Shown here: one piece after another, positions 39,280 to 51,885 of the stretch
Numbering within the stretch: position 1 is the first letter of the stretch
Layout: every line of letters begins with the position of its first letter
Assembly (NCBI GenBank): GCA_029215795.1
Contig: JARDYH010000002.1
Location: 367,255,570 to 367,319,569, forward strand
DNA: 64,000 bases
From: Anniella stebbinsi
Taxonomy: Eukaryota > Chordata > Lepidosauria > Squamata > Anniellidae
Direction of reading: 5' to 3'
Made by a program: the position numbers and the translations under genes
Notes under the pieces: model-generated
Told to the model about the DNA's origin: nothing
The model's database searches: none
Seen by the model: the letters and a program-made list of their open reading frames with translations, nothing else

Positions 39280-39744
39280 AGCCTGTGTCAGGAGGAGACG
39301 AAGTTCCCATAGTTCTGCCTTTAGAAAATGTATTGGCTGATGTACATAACCTTGCTGATAAAAAACAGCTTTCGTCTTCAGAAGGCGGAGACAGGAGTCA
39401 ACTCAGAGATCCCATTTTCTGTAGGAAAATGAAGCGCGCACAGATGAAAGGCTTACAAGGTGCGCTCAGAAAGACTTCTTGCTCAGAAGAGGCTGGATGT
39501 GAATTTGTCTTGAAGTGACTCTCGTTTCCTTTTGGATGGATCAACTGATTTGCTTGCTTAGCTAATTACGCCTTGGGGCAAAACGCTTTCTAAGTTTTAA
39601 CTCCTTTCAAAGGGAGAGAAGGGATTATTTGCAAAATAAAATATTATGTTTTCCTAAGAGGCCTCCTTATTGACTTCAATGGGCGCTAGAAGTTAGGGAG
39701 TCACGACAGCTTCTCTGCAATCTTCCTGTCCTCCTTTAGTACTC

Positions 39745-40243
39745 CCTTAACTCCATTTTAACCTATAAAGCCTTACATGGCTTGGGAACACAATACCTGA
39801 TGGAACGCCTCTCCTGACACGAACCTACCTGTACACTACGATCAACATCTAAGGTCCTCCTCTGAGTGCCTACTCCGAGGGAAGCTCAGAAGTCAGCAAC
39901 AAGGGAGAGGGCCTTCTCTGTGGTAGCCCCCCAATTGTGGAACAATCTCCCCGACAAGGCCCGCCTGGTGCCAACATTGTTATCTTTTCAGCGCCAGGTC
40001 AAGACTTTCCTCTTCTCTCAGGCATTTAGCAATATCTGAGGAGCCTGGGTTTGTTTTGTTTTTAGGCTTATAGCTGTTTAAAGTTATTATAGTGGTTTTA
40101 ACTGTGTGTGTATATTGTATGTTTTTGCTGTTTTCATTTTTGTATATTATTTTTAATTGTTTTAATCTTATGTGAACTGCCCAGAGAGCTTCGGCTATGG
40201 GGCGGTATAGAAATGTAATTAAATAAATAAATAAATAAATAAA
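39745..40243 (+). mobile_element. L2-type LINE 3' end
   Basis: Matches the complement of 7601-8090: AAAGCCTTACATGGCTTGGG, CTCCCCGACAAGGCCCGCC and the 3' tail ending in AAATA repeats. Confidence 0.85.
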
Positions 40244-40692
40244 TTGCCATCCAATGGTCCAACTGCTTCTCTAACTGGTTTCCCACTTTGGATATCCGTA
40301 AAGAATTCTTTCTTGTTGGCCTTGATATTATTAGCATAGTACTCTTCAAAATGCTTTTTCTTGCATCTCTTATTGTCTGCTTGCATCGCCTTGTGCTCCC
40401 TTTTATTTTCCTCACTTGGGCAAGACTTCCATTTTCTGAAGGAAAAATGCCTCTTTTCTACAATAGCTTCCTTGACACTGCTTGTTAACCATGCTGGTGA
40501 CCTCTTGGACTTGGTGCTACCTTTCCTAACCTGTGGAATGCATTTTAGTTGAGCTTCTGTTATTGTGCTTCTGAGCAAGCTCCATGCATTTTGCAAGGAT
40601 TTTACCCTCTTGATTCCCCCTTTCAACTCTCTTTTCACCAGTTCCCTCATTTTAGAGAAGTTTCCTCTCTTGAAGTCAAATGTGACTGTGGC
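40244..40692 (-). mobile_element. CR1-type LINE fragment
   Basis: The minus strand encodes VTFDFKRGNFSKMRE, KRSPAWLTSSVKEAI and FRKWKSCPSEENKREHK, collinear with the CR1 at 2800-3230. It stops at a DNA-transposon end at 40693. Confidence 0.85.
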
Positions 40693-40955
40693 CCTTTCTA
40701 CACCTAAGGGCCGTCGGGGAGGGAAGGGGGACGATCTCAGATTTACCTGCTTCAATCCAGGATCGTCCACCAGCGTACAAACACTAGCGCGACGTCCCAG
40801 AAACAAGCAGGGACGCTCCACCAAAAAAGTAAGGTTTTTTAAAAAAACTCACCCCCCTCCCCCTCCCGATGTCCCTGGACTCTCCCCGCTCTTTCCCTCT
40901 TTGCTGACGCCCGCTACTCACAGGGAGGAGGGAAGAAGCCGCGGCTCACATCAAT

Positions 40956-40956
<1 letters not shown>
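40693..40956. mobile_element. hAT-like DNA transposon fragment
   Basis: Starts CCCTTTCTACACC, like the element end at 3567-4010, and interrupts CR1 text. The right end was not found. Confidence 0.4.

Positions 40957-40988
<32 letters not shown>
40957..40988. repeat. (GA)n microsatellite
   Basis: Uninterrupted GA run. Confidence 0.93.
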
Positions 40989-41589
40989 CCTTGCCATCAG
41001 ATTTACAAACTAAAATAATGAGAGGAGTGGAAGGAAATGATGGTTGGGGGAGAGGTGTTGAGCTCTAAGTAACTCACCACCTTTCAATGCACTTTGGGCC
41101 AGGCTAGCCTTCTCATGCCGGTGTTCTTGATTTAATAAGGCTCTTGTTCTTCAGGCTGAGGGGTGGGTGGGGCCAGAGCATTCTCTCCCCTCCCTTCCAC
41201 AGTCCCAGCAGGGCAACTACCCGTTGGAGCCAGGAGATCTTCCTCGCAGGGAGAGGAAGCGCGCTCCCTGCTATGGCTCCTTCTCCGGCTGGTGGATGGG
41301 CCAGGCTGGTCTCTTCCTTGGCTGAGGCCATTCCTCCTGGGAGCAGCGGGTGCCCTAGCTGGGTGTCCCCTTGGTGATGGCGGAGGGTTCCGTGTGCCTC
41401 TCTTCTGCTGCCCAGAGCCCCGGGCACAAAATGTCTCTGCCACCTTTGAGGGCAAGGCCCTCTTCAGTGACTCGCATATGAAAGTAAAACACAAAAGTAA
41501 AGTGCTCTACTGCAAATGATTGGCAGAGCAGATTAAAAACATTGCACAGCGGCCCACCGCAACCCTCATACGGAACCAATTTAAACAAT
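40989..41589. other. Unassigned sequence
   Basis: No supported gene; overlapping open frames on both strands between 41113 and 41519 lack recognisable domains. Confidence 0.4.
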
Positions 41590-41830
41590 TTAGGAGAAGC
41601 CATTAAAAACTAGCAGCAGTAGAAATAATTAAATACTAAAATAAAAATCAACCCAGCTTCTCAACTAAAATGAGCTAGAAAGAAATCGGTTCCCAAGGCC
41701 CATGAGAAGGCCGGATGGGGCCAAAAGGATGGGGCCCGTTGGGAAGGAGCTCCACCAACGGGGGCCACCACCCAGAAGGGCCTGCCTCTAGTTCCTGCCA
41801 CAAAGACCCCATTTCACACACACACACCCC
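41590..41830 (-). mobile_element. L2-type LINE 3' fragment
   Basis: Shows the degraded L2 3' end in reverse: AAGGAGCTCCACCAACGGGG..CACCACCCAGAAGGGCCTGCC-like text, as in other L2 C-termini here. Confidence 0.55.
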
Positions 41831-42258
41831 ATAGGCTAAATACAAGTGGGCCTGCCCAGCAGAATTGCCCCGTTCGAGTCTTGCCTCAGTTATAACAACA
41901 TGGGGGCAAATCAGCCCATATGGGAAGTGTTCCCCCCTCCCCCAGGGAAAACAGCAGTTTTGGATGGGACAGTGTCATGGAGGCAAGGCTAAGGCCCAGC
42001 CCCAGCCCCAATCCAATCAGCCCTCCCCCAGCTGCTCCTCACAGCTGGTTTGACAGTGCCCAGAGGGGGCAGGAGCAGACGGCAGCAACAGCACAAGACC
42101 TTTGGCACCAGAGCCCTGCTCTTGTAGGCTGCCCCTGCATTTCCCTGCGCAAGTGCAAATGCAAAACCCGAGTTGGTGGCTGCTGCTTCCAGGCGGGGGT
42201 GGGGTGGGGAGGCTCCTGGTGCCACCACCCAGAAGGCCTTGGGCAGCCATTCCTTTGT

Positions 42259-42312
42259 CTTCTTCTTCTTCTTCTTCTTCTTCTTCTTCTTCTTCTTCTT
42301 CTTCTTCTTCTT
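42259..42312. repeat. (TTC)n microsatellite
   Basis: About 18 TTC units; the poly-Ser/Lys/Arg/Leu open frames across it are artefacts. Confidence 0.96.
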
Positions 42313-43434
42313 GTCACAGATTTTCTCAGGGAAAAGACAGATGTGGTGGGAAAACACTGGAAGGCGGCAAGCGGAAGCCGGCTGTGCCTGGACCCCTGTA
42401 GATCCTCTGTGAACGAGGCTGGGTGATGGCGTGATGAACGCCTCATCTGGGAATGTTCTACAACTGGCCAGGCAAGGCCAGCCACGTGCCCAGTGCAGCT
42501 CAACGGCCTACTGCGTCGTGGGAACGCAGACTCTGCCTCTCACACAGGGGCCCTACATGGGAACCGTTTCCATCTGTTTGGGGGTTTGTGTGAGCTGCAC
42601 GTGAGCAGGCATGTTCACACAGCTGCTTCACGCATGAGGACATCTCTCAAGCATCCCGGCATCAACCAATCAAGGCTCGGATCATGAGAGCACCTGGAAA
42701 TAAGAACTGCCAAATGTGGAGACTTGATGCATTTATCTCTGGACTTCCCACATCTTCTGGCTCTGCTGGATTTCACACACCCTTTTATCACAGCCTCCTG
42801 CCCGGCTTCCTGTTGTGTAATCTAACAACGAATGAGGCTTCTGAAATGCCCGACTTGGCAGTTGTGGATAAATGGCGCTATTACAAACAACCACTAAAAA
42901 CCTAATAACTGGACTCATTAGCTGAAAGGCAGATAATAAAATCAGGGCAGGCAGCAGCCATCGCCTGAGCAGCCAGGCCCCAGCTGTGACGCAGGGCCGA
43001 TTGTGCAGGATGGGGCCTGCTCTCCTATCACAGCCTGGCATGAACAAGCAGCCCATGATACCAGGAGTAGGGGGAGGGTGGGGAGGCCCTGCGAGGACCC
43101 GGGGGGGCAGGCAAGGGGGGGGAGGGCAGGCACAGAGACCTTTCCCGGACTGGACTCCTCACGCTCCCTTGCCCTCGGGGGAGGGGGCACTCAAGTATTA
43201 TTCTGTCCCCATGGTCCCTGAAGTGGGGTCTGCACACCAAACTCTCCCTCTTCTTCCCTCCTTATCTCCAGAAATGTGCGTTCAAGCGTGAGATGGCTCC
43301 TGCGCACTCCCTGTCTTTGGGCTTGTCCCTCTATCTACACCATCCCAGTTGCTGTGGGTTGGCTCTACATGTCACACTCATGAACCCCCAATGTTTCTTC
43401 CTACAGAGACTGGGGAGGGGTCTACATCACGTCT
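42313..43434. other. Unassigned sequence
   Basis: No gene or named repeat supported. Confidence 0.4.
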
Positions 43435-45435
43435 CTTTGGCGCCTGTTTATGAGAATATGCGCTTTTTCCTGTCTTCGTATTTACGTCTAATAGTGGTAG
43501 AAGGGAGCCGTTAAGGTGAATTACGGGCATCATAAAATGCACTTTACAATTGTTTCTATGCAGAGTTTCGCGGCAGAGTCGGTTCAGGGGTGTATGGCTG
43601 AACGTTCAATAATTGACGAAAGCACCGCCTTGTGGATTACATGTTAGCCCCTGGCCAAACATGATTGCAGGTGAGTACGATTTCTAAACATTGGATGTCC
43701 TACAATTAGAGTTTTTAGCAGGGCAGCATTGGCTTTGGGACCAAATGTAAAACCATAAAAGCATCATTTTTCCAGTTACTGGAAGGCCCTGGTGAGACCC
43801 TGCCCACAGAGCGTCTGACCCCCTATTCTTCCTGCCAAGAATCCTCCTCTGTACACTCCCACCTCACCATGCCTGCGGCAGCTGCCTCTTAACTCCTGCG
43901 CCCTGGAAATGTGCTGCTTCAAGGGCAAATTTTAGTGTTGCCTTTCCATTACAATGTTGCGTTTCGCACTGATGTCCCAGGTCCATACAAACTTCCCATT
44001 ATTCTGTCTGTCTCCGGACACCAAGATGCCAGCACAGTTCGGTTCTGGACTGCCCAACCCTGAGTGGTCTAGAGGGCAACCTCGCCATCCCAGCAGGTCT
44101 CTGCGTCGCAGAGGTGGGTACTGGGCAGGCAGGAGTGTTGGGAGGACTGGGCGCTGCCCCCCCCCAAACCCCTGGCTGGCACTGATGTCTCTTTGCCCCT
44201 CTTCCACACACAGTGCAGTTGCTGTTATTCCACCTAGCTGTACGCAAGAGACAGAATGGTTGGTTGCAGCTGCGCCTCCAGCGTCGAATGAGGAGACTCG
44301 AGCATATAGACTGGCGTGCCAACCGGCACTGACATTAGAATGACCAAGCAGGGACCCCCCCCCCACACACACACACGTGAGCAGGAGCTGTGATGTGGCG
44401 GCTGTGGACCAGCATTCCTTCCCATGCGACGGTTACACTTTGCCTATGGTTCGCCGCGTTCCGCCCATTCCTGTGTGTTCCCAACCTGTGCTGTGCCTTT
44501 CTGATTACTCCGCCCACCCTTTGCAATGGGCTTGTGCCCACATGTAACCATTTCTAGAATAAAGATATTGCAGTGGGTTCTCAGTACTAAATGGTCATTT
44601 TGGTGCGATACTCACACACACACAATAGCACACACACACACACAACTTCCTGGTAAAGCAATGACAGAAGGGAGAGTGGGGGAGGTAACAGGAGTAGATA
44701 CGAAGCCTGATCCCCGATCCTGCACCACGTTTCCCAGGGAGCAAGTCCCTCCACCTGCTCAATGCGCCTTACTCCCAAGTAACAGCACGACAGCTCAATG
44801 GCAGGAACTCGCTTGCACTGCATGGAGAGAAGTTTCCCCTGCCTTTTTCCAGCCAGGATCCCAGCAAGGGAGCAGTGGGGGTGGGGGAAGGGAAGCCTTA
44901 GAGGACCTCAAATTCTACTCAAAATGAACACCGCACAAAACCCCACCCCCCACCCCCCGCGTTGCTTCCTGTAGACCCAGCTCCATGTGAGTAGCCGCGC
45001 GTCTCGACGAAAGAAAGATTCCAGTGGGTATTGAAAAGGAACTTTACTTTAAGTACCGGTAACTTCAGGTCAGCCATTACTGAACAGTCCGTGAATCAAG
45101 GGAAGAAGAAGAAGAAGGAAGTAGGAGGGAGGAGGGAGGAAATGACAAAGCAAGCATTGCGTCAATCTCTCCCACCTTGTCCACAACTGGGAGGGGGAGC
45201 CAGAGAAGGGGCAGGCATTCAGTCATGACATCACAAGCCCTGCCCACCAAACTACGCCCACGATTAGCATTACTCCGAATGGTTAGTGGAGGGTTACACG
45301 ACCAAAATGCGAACGAACATCGGAGAAACATTAAAAGCTGCGTTTAATCGGTACCTTGGAAACACACATTAACGGAGGCTATAAGTTGCATACACATCTG
45401 ATCTGCGCCCCGCTCGTGTATACAAAATGACATCA
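43435..45435. mobile_element. Unnamed GCGC-motif element, copy B (~2 kb)
   Basis: Longer relative of 36857-37995. Begins near GAATATGCGCTTTTTCC and ends near CTCGTGTATACAAAATGACATC. Shared interior blocks include CTAGAATAAAGATATTGCAGT, CTCGACGAAAGAAAGATTCC and CAGGTCAGCCATTACTGA. Contains CA-rich runs at 44360 and 44610-44645. Boundaries are approximate. Confidence 0.5.
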
Positions 45436-45439
45436 GAAC

Positions 45440-46445
45440 AAATTATTATTATAATAATAATTATTTATATCCTGCCTTTTTCCCAATAATGGGACTCAAG
45501 GCAGCTTACAAATTAAAACATGTACAGTTAAAACAAATAGTGATATACAAAAATTAAAAATATAATTATGCATAGTACAATTTTAAAATATTTGAAACAT
45601 TTAAAAACATTTTAAATACACATAATGAAAAAATCCAAACTATAAGCAGTACATCCACAAAGGTCTGAACTATTCCCCAAAGGCCTGCTGAAACAGAAAA
45701 GTTTTAGCCTGCCTCCAAAAGCACACCAAGGAGGGATCCAGTCTAGCTTCCCTGGGAAGAGAGTTCCAGAGCCCTAGGGCAGCCACCGAGAAGGCCCTCT
45801 CCCTCATTCCCACCAGGCGTGCCTGTGATGGTGGTGGGATGGATAGAAGGGCCTCCCCTGAAGACCTCAGGGGGCGGGCAGGCTCATAAGGAAGAATACG
45901 GTATTTCAGATATCCTGGACCCGAGCCGTATAGGGCTTTGTAGGTCATCACCAGCACATTGAATTTTGCCCAGAAACAGACTGGAAGCCAGTGGAGCTGT
46001 TTTAACAGGAGAGTTGTATACTCCCTGTAGCCAGCCCCGGTCAACAATCTGACCGTGGCTCTTTGAACCAGCTTAAGTTTCTGAACACTCTTCAAAGACA
46101 GCCCCACATAGATAGAGTGCTTTACAGTAATCCAAACGGGATGTAACTAAGGCATGTGTCTCCGTGGCCAGGTCTGATATCTCAAGGAATGGGCGCATCT
46201 GGCGCACTAGCTTTAACTGTGCAAATGCCAAAACCTGGGCATCCAGGCTCAGGGCTGGATCCAGGAGTACACCCAAGCTGCAAGCCTGTGTCTTCAGGGG
46301 GAGTGTAACCCCATCCAGCACAAGCTGAGTCCCTATTCCCTGATCTGCCTTCCGACTGACCAGGAGCACCTCTGACTTGTCTGGATTAAGCTTCATCCAG
46401 TCCATTGCTGCCGACAGACACCGGTTTAGGACGAAGTCCAACATT
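45440..46445 (-). mobile_element. L2-type LINE, 3' third
   Basis: The minus strand encodes LNPDKSEVLLVSRKADQG, LDYCKALYL, LKLVQRATVRLLTGAG and LHWLPVCFWAKFNVLVMTYK, ending in an AT-rich 3' tail. It is a diverged subfamily relative to the L2 at 7601. Confidence 0.85.
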
Positions 46446-46704
46446 CTATCCGCTGACTTGGCCCATACATGGCGGAGGCCCCACGGGCTGAGTCCTCACC
46501 CAGCACCAGACACTCTCCGAGGTCTTTCTTTGCCCTGATTCATCACTGGACATCCCACCAGGGGATGGATTGGGCCTCCTGCCTGCCCCACTCTGCCACT
46601 CAACTGTGTAAACTTTGGGCCTGTCTTGGGAACACACACGTCCTGGGGCCAGGTGAGAAGGCGGCCACCTCTTCTTGGCAAGGCATCCTGCCTTCCTGGC
46701 TTTG

Positions 46705-47230
46705 TGGCTGGTGTGGTTCTGGTCACCACACCGAAAAAAAATATTGTACAGCTGGAAAAAGTGCAGAAAAGGGCAACTAAAATGATCAAGGGACTGGAGC
46801 ATCTCCCCTATGAGGGAAGGTTGTAACAGTTGGGATTGTTTAGCTTGGAAATAAGGAGGCTGAGGGGATTCCTGATAGAGGTGGACAAGATTATGCCTGG
46901 TGTAGAGAATGTGGATTGGGAGACATTTTTCGTCCTTTCTCAAAATACTAGAACCTGACAGGGTCATCCCATGAAGCTGATCAGTGGGAGATTCAGGACA
47001 AATAAAAGGAAGGACTTCTTCGTACAGCGTATAGTTAAACTATAGAATTCACTACCACAAGATGAAGTGCTGGCCACCAATTTGGATGGCTTTAATAGGG
47101 GGATATAGGGACTATATACAACAGATGCTGGAGAACATGGGCAGGAGGGTGCTGTTGCACTCGTGTCCTGCTTGTGGGTCCCTGGTCAACAGCTGGTTGG
47201 CCACTGTGTGAAGAGGGTGCTCCTTGTGGC
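46705..47230 (+). mobile_element. CR1-type LINE 3' end
   Basis: Begins TTCTGGTCACCACACC, then [19 protein letters not shown] and a degraded 3' untranslated region with GGCCACTGTGTGAA. Confidence 0.85.
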
Positions 47231-47424
47231 TTCACTGCCATAAACCGGCCTTCTCCTTGAGGCCTGAAAGTCTTGTCAATCATGATTTATTGCTTATTAT
47301 ATATGGAGAGCTTTTAATCTCTAGAGCCTGTGTAAAATAGTAACAGTAAAACCAGCCTTGCCCAGAGGCAGCACTCCAAAACGGCCCATGTGCTTTTTGC
47401 CATGGATTGGGCAGTCTTCCCAAG

Positions 47425-47545
47425 ATGGTGCTCTCCAGATATTTTGGACTTCAGCTCCCATCAGCACCAGCCAACATGACCAGTGATTAGGAATGCTGGG
47501 AGTCGTACTACAAAGCATCTGGAGGCCACTGGGTTGGAGAAGGCT
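47425..47545. mobile_element. Short palindromic MITE
   Basis: CTCCAGATATTTTGGACTTCAGCTCCCATCAGC at the left pairs with GGGAGTCGTACTACAAAGCATCTGGAGG at the right. Described in parts: TCCAGAT...ACTTCAGCTCCCAT and its inverted counterpart. A common reptile-type repeat; similar text occurs at 53190-53290. Confidence 0.6.
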
Positions 47546-48700
47546 TCTCCACAGCATGTTTTAAGCCCACCCATTGGGTGCAAGATGCTGCTGCTGACCG
47601 ATGATGACCCCCAACTGTGTTCCTCCAGGGCCGGCACGAGTTGACAGGATGAATGGACGGCCCAGCATGCCCTGGGGCCTTGGCTTCTTCACCTTAAAGC
47701 TGGGCCTAAGAATCGCCCCTTTCAGCGGCTCCAGAGAGGCCTGCAGCCTTGGAGCCGGCCTAGCCTTGTTCTGGTCTCTCCTGGTGATGTTGATAATGAG
47801 TTCCCTCTCCCAGCTCCCGTCCCCTCTGAAAGCCGGTTTAAAAAAATAATGGGTCAGGAAAGGGAGATCAAACCCTGCTGGTTTTTGTCCTCTAACAATC
47901 TGATTTCAAGCTGGATTTTTCCAGTGCAGGCAGGGAAGCAACAGGCTGTGGAACGGAGAGCACAGATGAATTAATTTCCCCACATGTAATACAGCAGCTA
48001 GCCCATGGAGGAGGGGGGGAGAGAGAACAGGCTCTGTAAGAGGGGAGGGGGCTGTCTAGCCTCGGGGGAGGGGGCTTTAGCACAGCATTCGCAAATGCAC
48101 CCAGAGGGCTGTGAAGCAGATTCCTGCCCCCCCGCCCCGCCCCGCCCCGCCCCGCCTCAACCCTCTCCACACGCAGGTTGTCATGACGAAATTCTGTGCC
48201 CCGATGGGACGGGGTGGCTGCTCCAGTGGGGTTAATGCAATCCTCTCATGAAGCAAGGAAGACCCCCAGAGGGGCCACGGGCGGGTCCCTCTTGCAAACA
48301 CATGGCTCTTGGGTTCTCAGCACCGTTCTGGGCACCGGCAAGGGCAAGGTATGGCAAGGGCGATGGGGAGCCCACGAGGAGGATCCTATGAAGAACGTCT
48401 TCTTGGAATCTGACGAACCTACAGAAAAGAAGGTCCTTGTCTCTGGATCTGCTGAGCCCGCGAACATTTCAAAGGATGCTGGAGAGAAGGGGGACAGCTG
48501 TTCATCCTACCTGCCGAAGGCGGGAGAAGCAGCCCTGGTGAGTGTGGGTCTCCCCTTGTGAATCAGGCACGAAGGAAGGGGGAAAAGGCCCTCTGGCAAT
48601 GGCACGGGCTCCCCATGCAGACTCCTCCACGCCCCCCTCACTTGGGAGGCTGGCAGGAAATGGTGGTTCCACCTACTCTCCCAGGTGATTTGACTGCTAG
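47546..48700. other. Unassigned sequence with CCCCGCC run
   Basis: No gene supported. A (CCCGC)n run lies at 48128-48156. The open frame 48196-48561 has no recognisable domain. Confidence 0.4.
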
Positions 48701-48703
48701 ACA

Positions 48704-48900
48704 TCTTGCCTTTGGGGGAAGGGCTGCAGCTCACTGGTGGAACCCCTGCTCTGCATGCAGAAGGCGCAGGGTTCAATTCCCAGCAGCATCTCCAGGTAGG
48801 GCTGCCAGAGTCCCTTCCTTGATACCCAGGAGAGACGAAGCCAGCGAGTGCAGACAGTACAGCGCCCCCCTGGACCAACAGCCTGGCTCAGCAGAAGGTG
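48704..48900 (+). mobile_element. tRNA-derived SINE
   Basis: The head CTGCAGCTCACTGGTGGAAC resembles an A box, and GGGTTCAATTCCC a B box (~48769). It is followed by the CAGCATCTCCAGGTAGGGCTG body and TGGACCAACAGCCTGGCTCAG. A typical squamate-type SINE. Confidence 0.75.
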
Positions 48901-49369
48901 GTGATCTTTGAGGCACACCTGTTGCTCTGGTTCCGAGATTGGCTGGTAGCCGCGTGCAGAGCACTGCTGGGGTGGAAGAGGTGAGGCGGAGCGTTCTTGC
49001 CTCACGCGGTTCTTAGGCAGCAGAAGCCCTTAACCCTTGGGAGGGAAAGCATGGGGGGCAAAGCCCTCATCGCACACAGATCTAGCTGTGCCAACGAGGA
49101 GGGCCTTTGCTCTAGCAGACTAAATCCTCAGGGCCAGCTGCTCTTGCTGTGACTCTCAGAAAAGGCAATTGCCATGCTCTGCAGCTGGCCGGAGGGGGCC
49201 TCCCATCCCCTTCCCACCCCCCTTACTGGTACTAAAATGCAAGGAAACTTCCCAAACCGGCAAGAAGGGCATTTTATCCCAAGCTGCTTAAGCAATCAGC
49301 CCCTCCTAGCAGGAAGCATCCTGAGAAATCTAAGCCCCGGTCAGCACACAAAGCCTGGAAAGAGCTTGG

Positions 49370-50790
49370 CCTGCTCCTGCGGCCCTGCAGCATAAAACTG
49401 TGCGGGCGTGTTCCTGCGCCAGCTCCAGCGTCGCTCACGAGCTGATAGATCTGGCCCAGCAGTTCCTGCTTGGCTGCCTCTCCTACTCTCGGGTTTTATG
49501 TTTCGCTTCTCGCCTCTCCGCCTGGCCCACAGCCGGCTCGCCTTGCGCAACCAGCGGCGCGACGCCTGGCCGCTCTTGCAAAGCTGCCCTGCTCCCCCGG
49601 GGCCAGATGCTGCCCCGCGGCACAGCACGCGCGCAGCTGCTCCCAACGCCGAGCCAGGAAGGCCCATGGCTGCGCAGGGGGCTCGGCGCAGTCAGGCCCA
49701 AAGTGGCCGCAGAGGAAGAAGGATCAGGGCGGGCAGCAGGAGCTGGAAAACACGGCGCTTCCCGCCTCCTCCCTCCAGCCGTTCAGACCTCCAGAGCTCG
49801 GGGGGGGGGGGGGGGCTGCTGGAGACACAGGCCCGGCTAGCAGCGCTGCCTCCCACCGGGAGCTGGGGGGGGGGGCGGGTGTCCTCTGGGGCGCTGTGCG
49901 CCTGAAGGGCCCCTCCTGCCTCCTTCCGCGCGCGCTTTCCCTGGGCCGAGGAGGCTGGCCAAGGCATGCCCTGACTGGGACCTCGGTAGGGAGGAGCCGC
50001 CTGGGCCAAGCCGGGGAGCCCCACCGGTGGCCTCTTCTCACGTGTCCGGGGAGGGGGTGTTCACACAGAGCCCTGAAGGCTGGGACCCCCGAGCGGGAGG
50101 AAGGGGCCCAAGGCCGTCGAGTGTGCAACGCCGCCCCTTCCCCCTTCCTTTCTCGCGCTCGTGCGGAGGAGGCAGCCCGGCCCACTCCCCGCAGCCCCCA
50201 CGCGCTGTGCCTCCGTGATGGGGCCGCCTCCTCCTCCTCCTCCTCCCGGAGCCCCGGCAGCCTGGCTGCTCTCCTGGCAGGCCCGTCGTGTGGCGTGAGC
50301 GGGGATGCCATTCGCTGGCGCCTCCTGCATGCCCTGCTCCCAGGAACGGCTCTGGGGCTTGGCTGCGGGAGACCCGGGGCCTCCGCGTCCTGCGCCTGGC
50401 TTGGCGCTCACGTGTGCCGGCTGCTGGTTCCTTCCCGCCAGGCCTGCTGCCCACCCGGCGTCCCCTTGGGACCCTGCAGCACCTACCTGCCCGCCTCGCC
50501 CCCGGCTCTTTTAGGAACGGGCAATCACTCCCAGCCGCCGCGCAGGAGGGAAGGGTGCTGTGCTGCAGCTGCTTGCCTGGCCTGCCTCGCTCTCCCCCGC
50601 CCGAGCTCTGAGGGAGCCGCTGCGGGCTCAGCTGCTGCAAGGCCTTCTTGCACTGGGCTCCGAAGCAGCCCTGGGAGGGCCCAGCCGCTCTCGCGCTCTC
50701 CGAAGCGGAAGCGGTGCAAGGGCAGGAGCGGCGTCTTCCTTCCCTGCTTCAGCAGCGCCATTCTCTGAGCTCTTCCACCACCAGGCCACA
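49370..50790. other. CpG island, possible host promoter region
   Basis: About 1.4 kb of high GC with frequent CG. The plus strand has a 432-codon open frame (49470-50768) beginning with a non-recognisable Ala/Pro/Arg-rich protein. Long frames are also open on the other strand, as expected of GC-rich sequence, so I do not call a gene. It may mark the first exon or promoter of a gene outside the window. Confidence 0.55.
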
Positions 50791-51617
50791 AAGATTTCAG
50801 GTTTGCCAGGATGGTTTGACCACTGGTGGCCTTTCAAGCCCCAGTGTGGCCAGGGGCGCCTGGGTGCGCTTTCTCCCCCCCCCCCCCGCTACAAAGGAAA
50901 GAGAATGCTCTCCCCTGTTTGCAGCCACAGAAAGGGGCCCCTCCCTTTCTCTTCCCAGCTAATGTCATGGTAAAACTTTGTTAGTACTAAAAACAAGTAT
51001 TTCTGGGTATTTTTCTACCCCATAACATTGTACATCTCTGCCTCTGGTGAGATAAATGTTCCCCAATGAAAATCCATGGTTTGTGCCATCCTATTGACAC
51101 CCAGGCCCCCCTTTCTGCACCTACAGCCGAACATTCGCAAGGAAGGAGGGGTGATGGCGAGTTTCCCCGCTTCCGCGATCGACACTCAGAGAGCACAGGG
51201 GGGTGAAGTTTCCCGCAATTTCAGGAGTGCGGTTGCGGGAGGACGCCTGCCCTGCGCTTCCGCATGTGGATTGGCAGAAGTGGGCGGGGCTATGCAGATG
51301 ACGAGGCTGTGGGGCTGGGGTTTTTTTAATAACTCGTGAGGGATGCGCATGAACGCAAATGCACAGCAACACATGGGGTAGATAGGAAGTGCATCAAATA
51401 TGGATGCTGTGCACAGGTATGTTTGTTAGAGGTGTGCAGAGTGGGTCTTCTCTGCCCCATAATTCGGAGCAGCGCTCCAATGAGGTGTTTCTCCACTCTG
51501 ATTCTGGAGTAGCTCTGTCTCTCCACACCGTCAGATTACCCGCCAGAGAACTATTCCATTTTTGGATAACCACTTCATTATAGCATATGAGAATTAACAA
51601 AACTGCTTACATCTCCA
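50791..51617. other. Unassigned sequence
   Basis: No gene or named repeat supported. Confidence 0.4.
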
Positions 51618-51885
51618 TCATTTTTAAAGATAAAGAGATGAAATTTGGCACTGTGAGAGAGCTTAAATAGAGATTTAGCCATGCCAAGTTTGAAGCAGAT
51701 CGGTTCATCCCTTAATTTAAGGATTTTTAAAAATAAGTTTGAGGTTTTAAAATTATTTTTAAAAAAACAGCTGTCATTTTTAAAGATAAAGAGATGAAAC
51801 TTGGCACTGTGATAGCTCTTAAGTAGGGCTTTAAGCATGCCAAGTTTGAAGCACATCCCTTCATCTGTTACTTTTTTAAGGGATT
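51618..51885. repeat. Two ~156-bp tandem copies
   Basis: TTTTTAAAGATAAAGAGATG begins at 51621 and again near 51777, each followed by GGCACTGTGA.AG and GCCAAGTTTGAAGCA. Two units only. Confidence 0.85.

Larger units (their letters stand above)
38106..39708 (+). mobile_element. Solo LTR copy 2 (split by MITE)
   Basis: Starts TGTTGTGTC, ends GTCACGACA and is flanked by a perfect 5-bp duplication GCTTC (38101-38105 and 39709-39713). The LTR proper is 38106-38202 plus 39288-39708, matching copy 1 at 7116. The same Ser/Glu-rich open frame is present but interrupted. AATAAA-like text lies near 39640. Confidence 0.8.

Noticed and set aside
49470..50768. 432-codon open frame as a host gene
   Set aside because: Several frames on both strands are open over the same GC-rich island, and the product has no recognisable domain.
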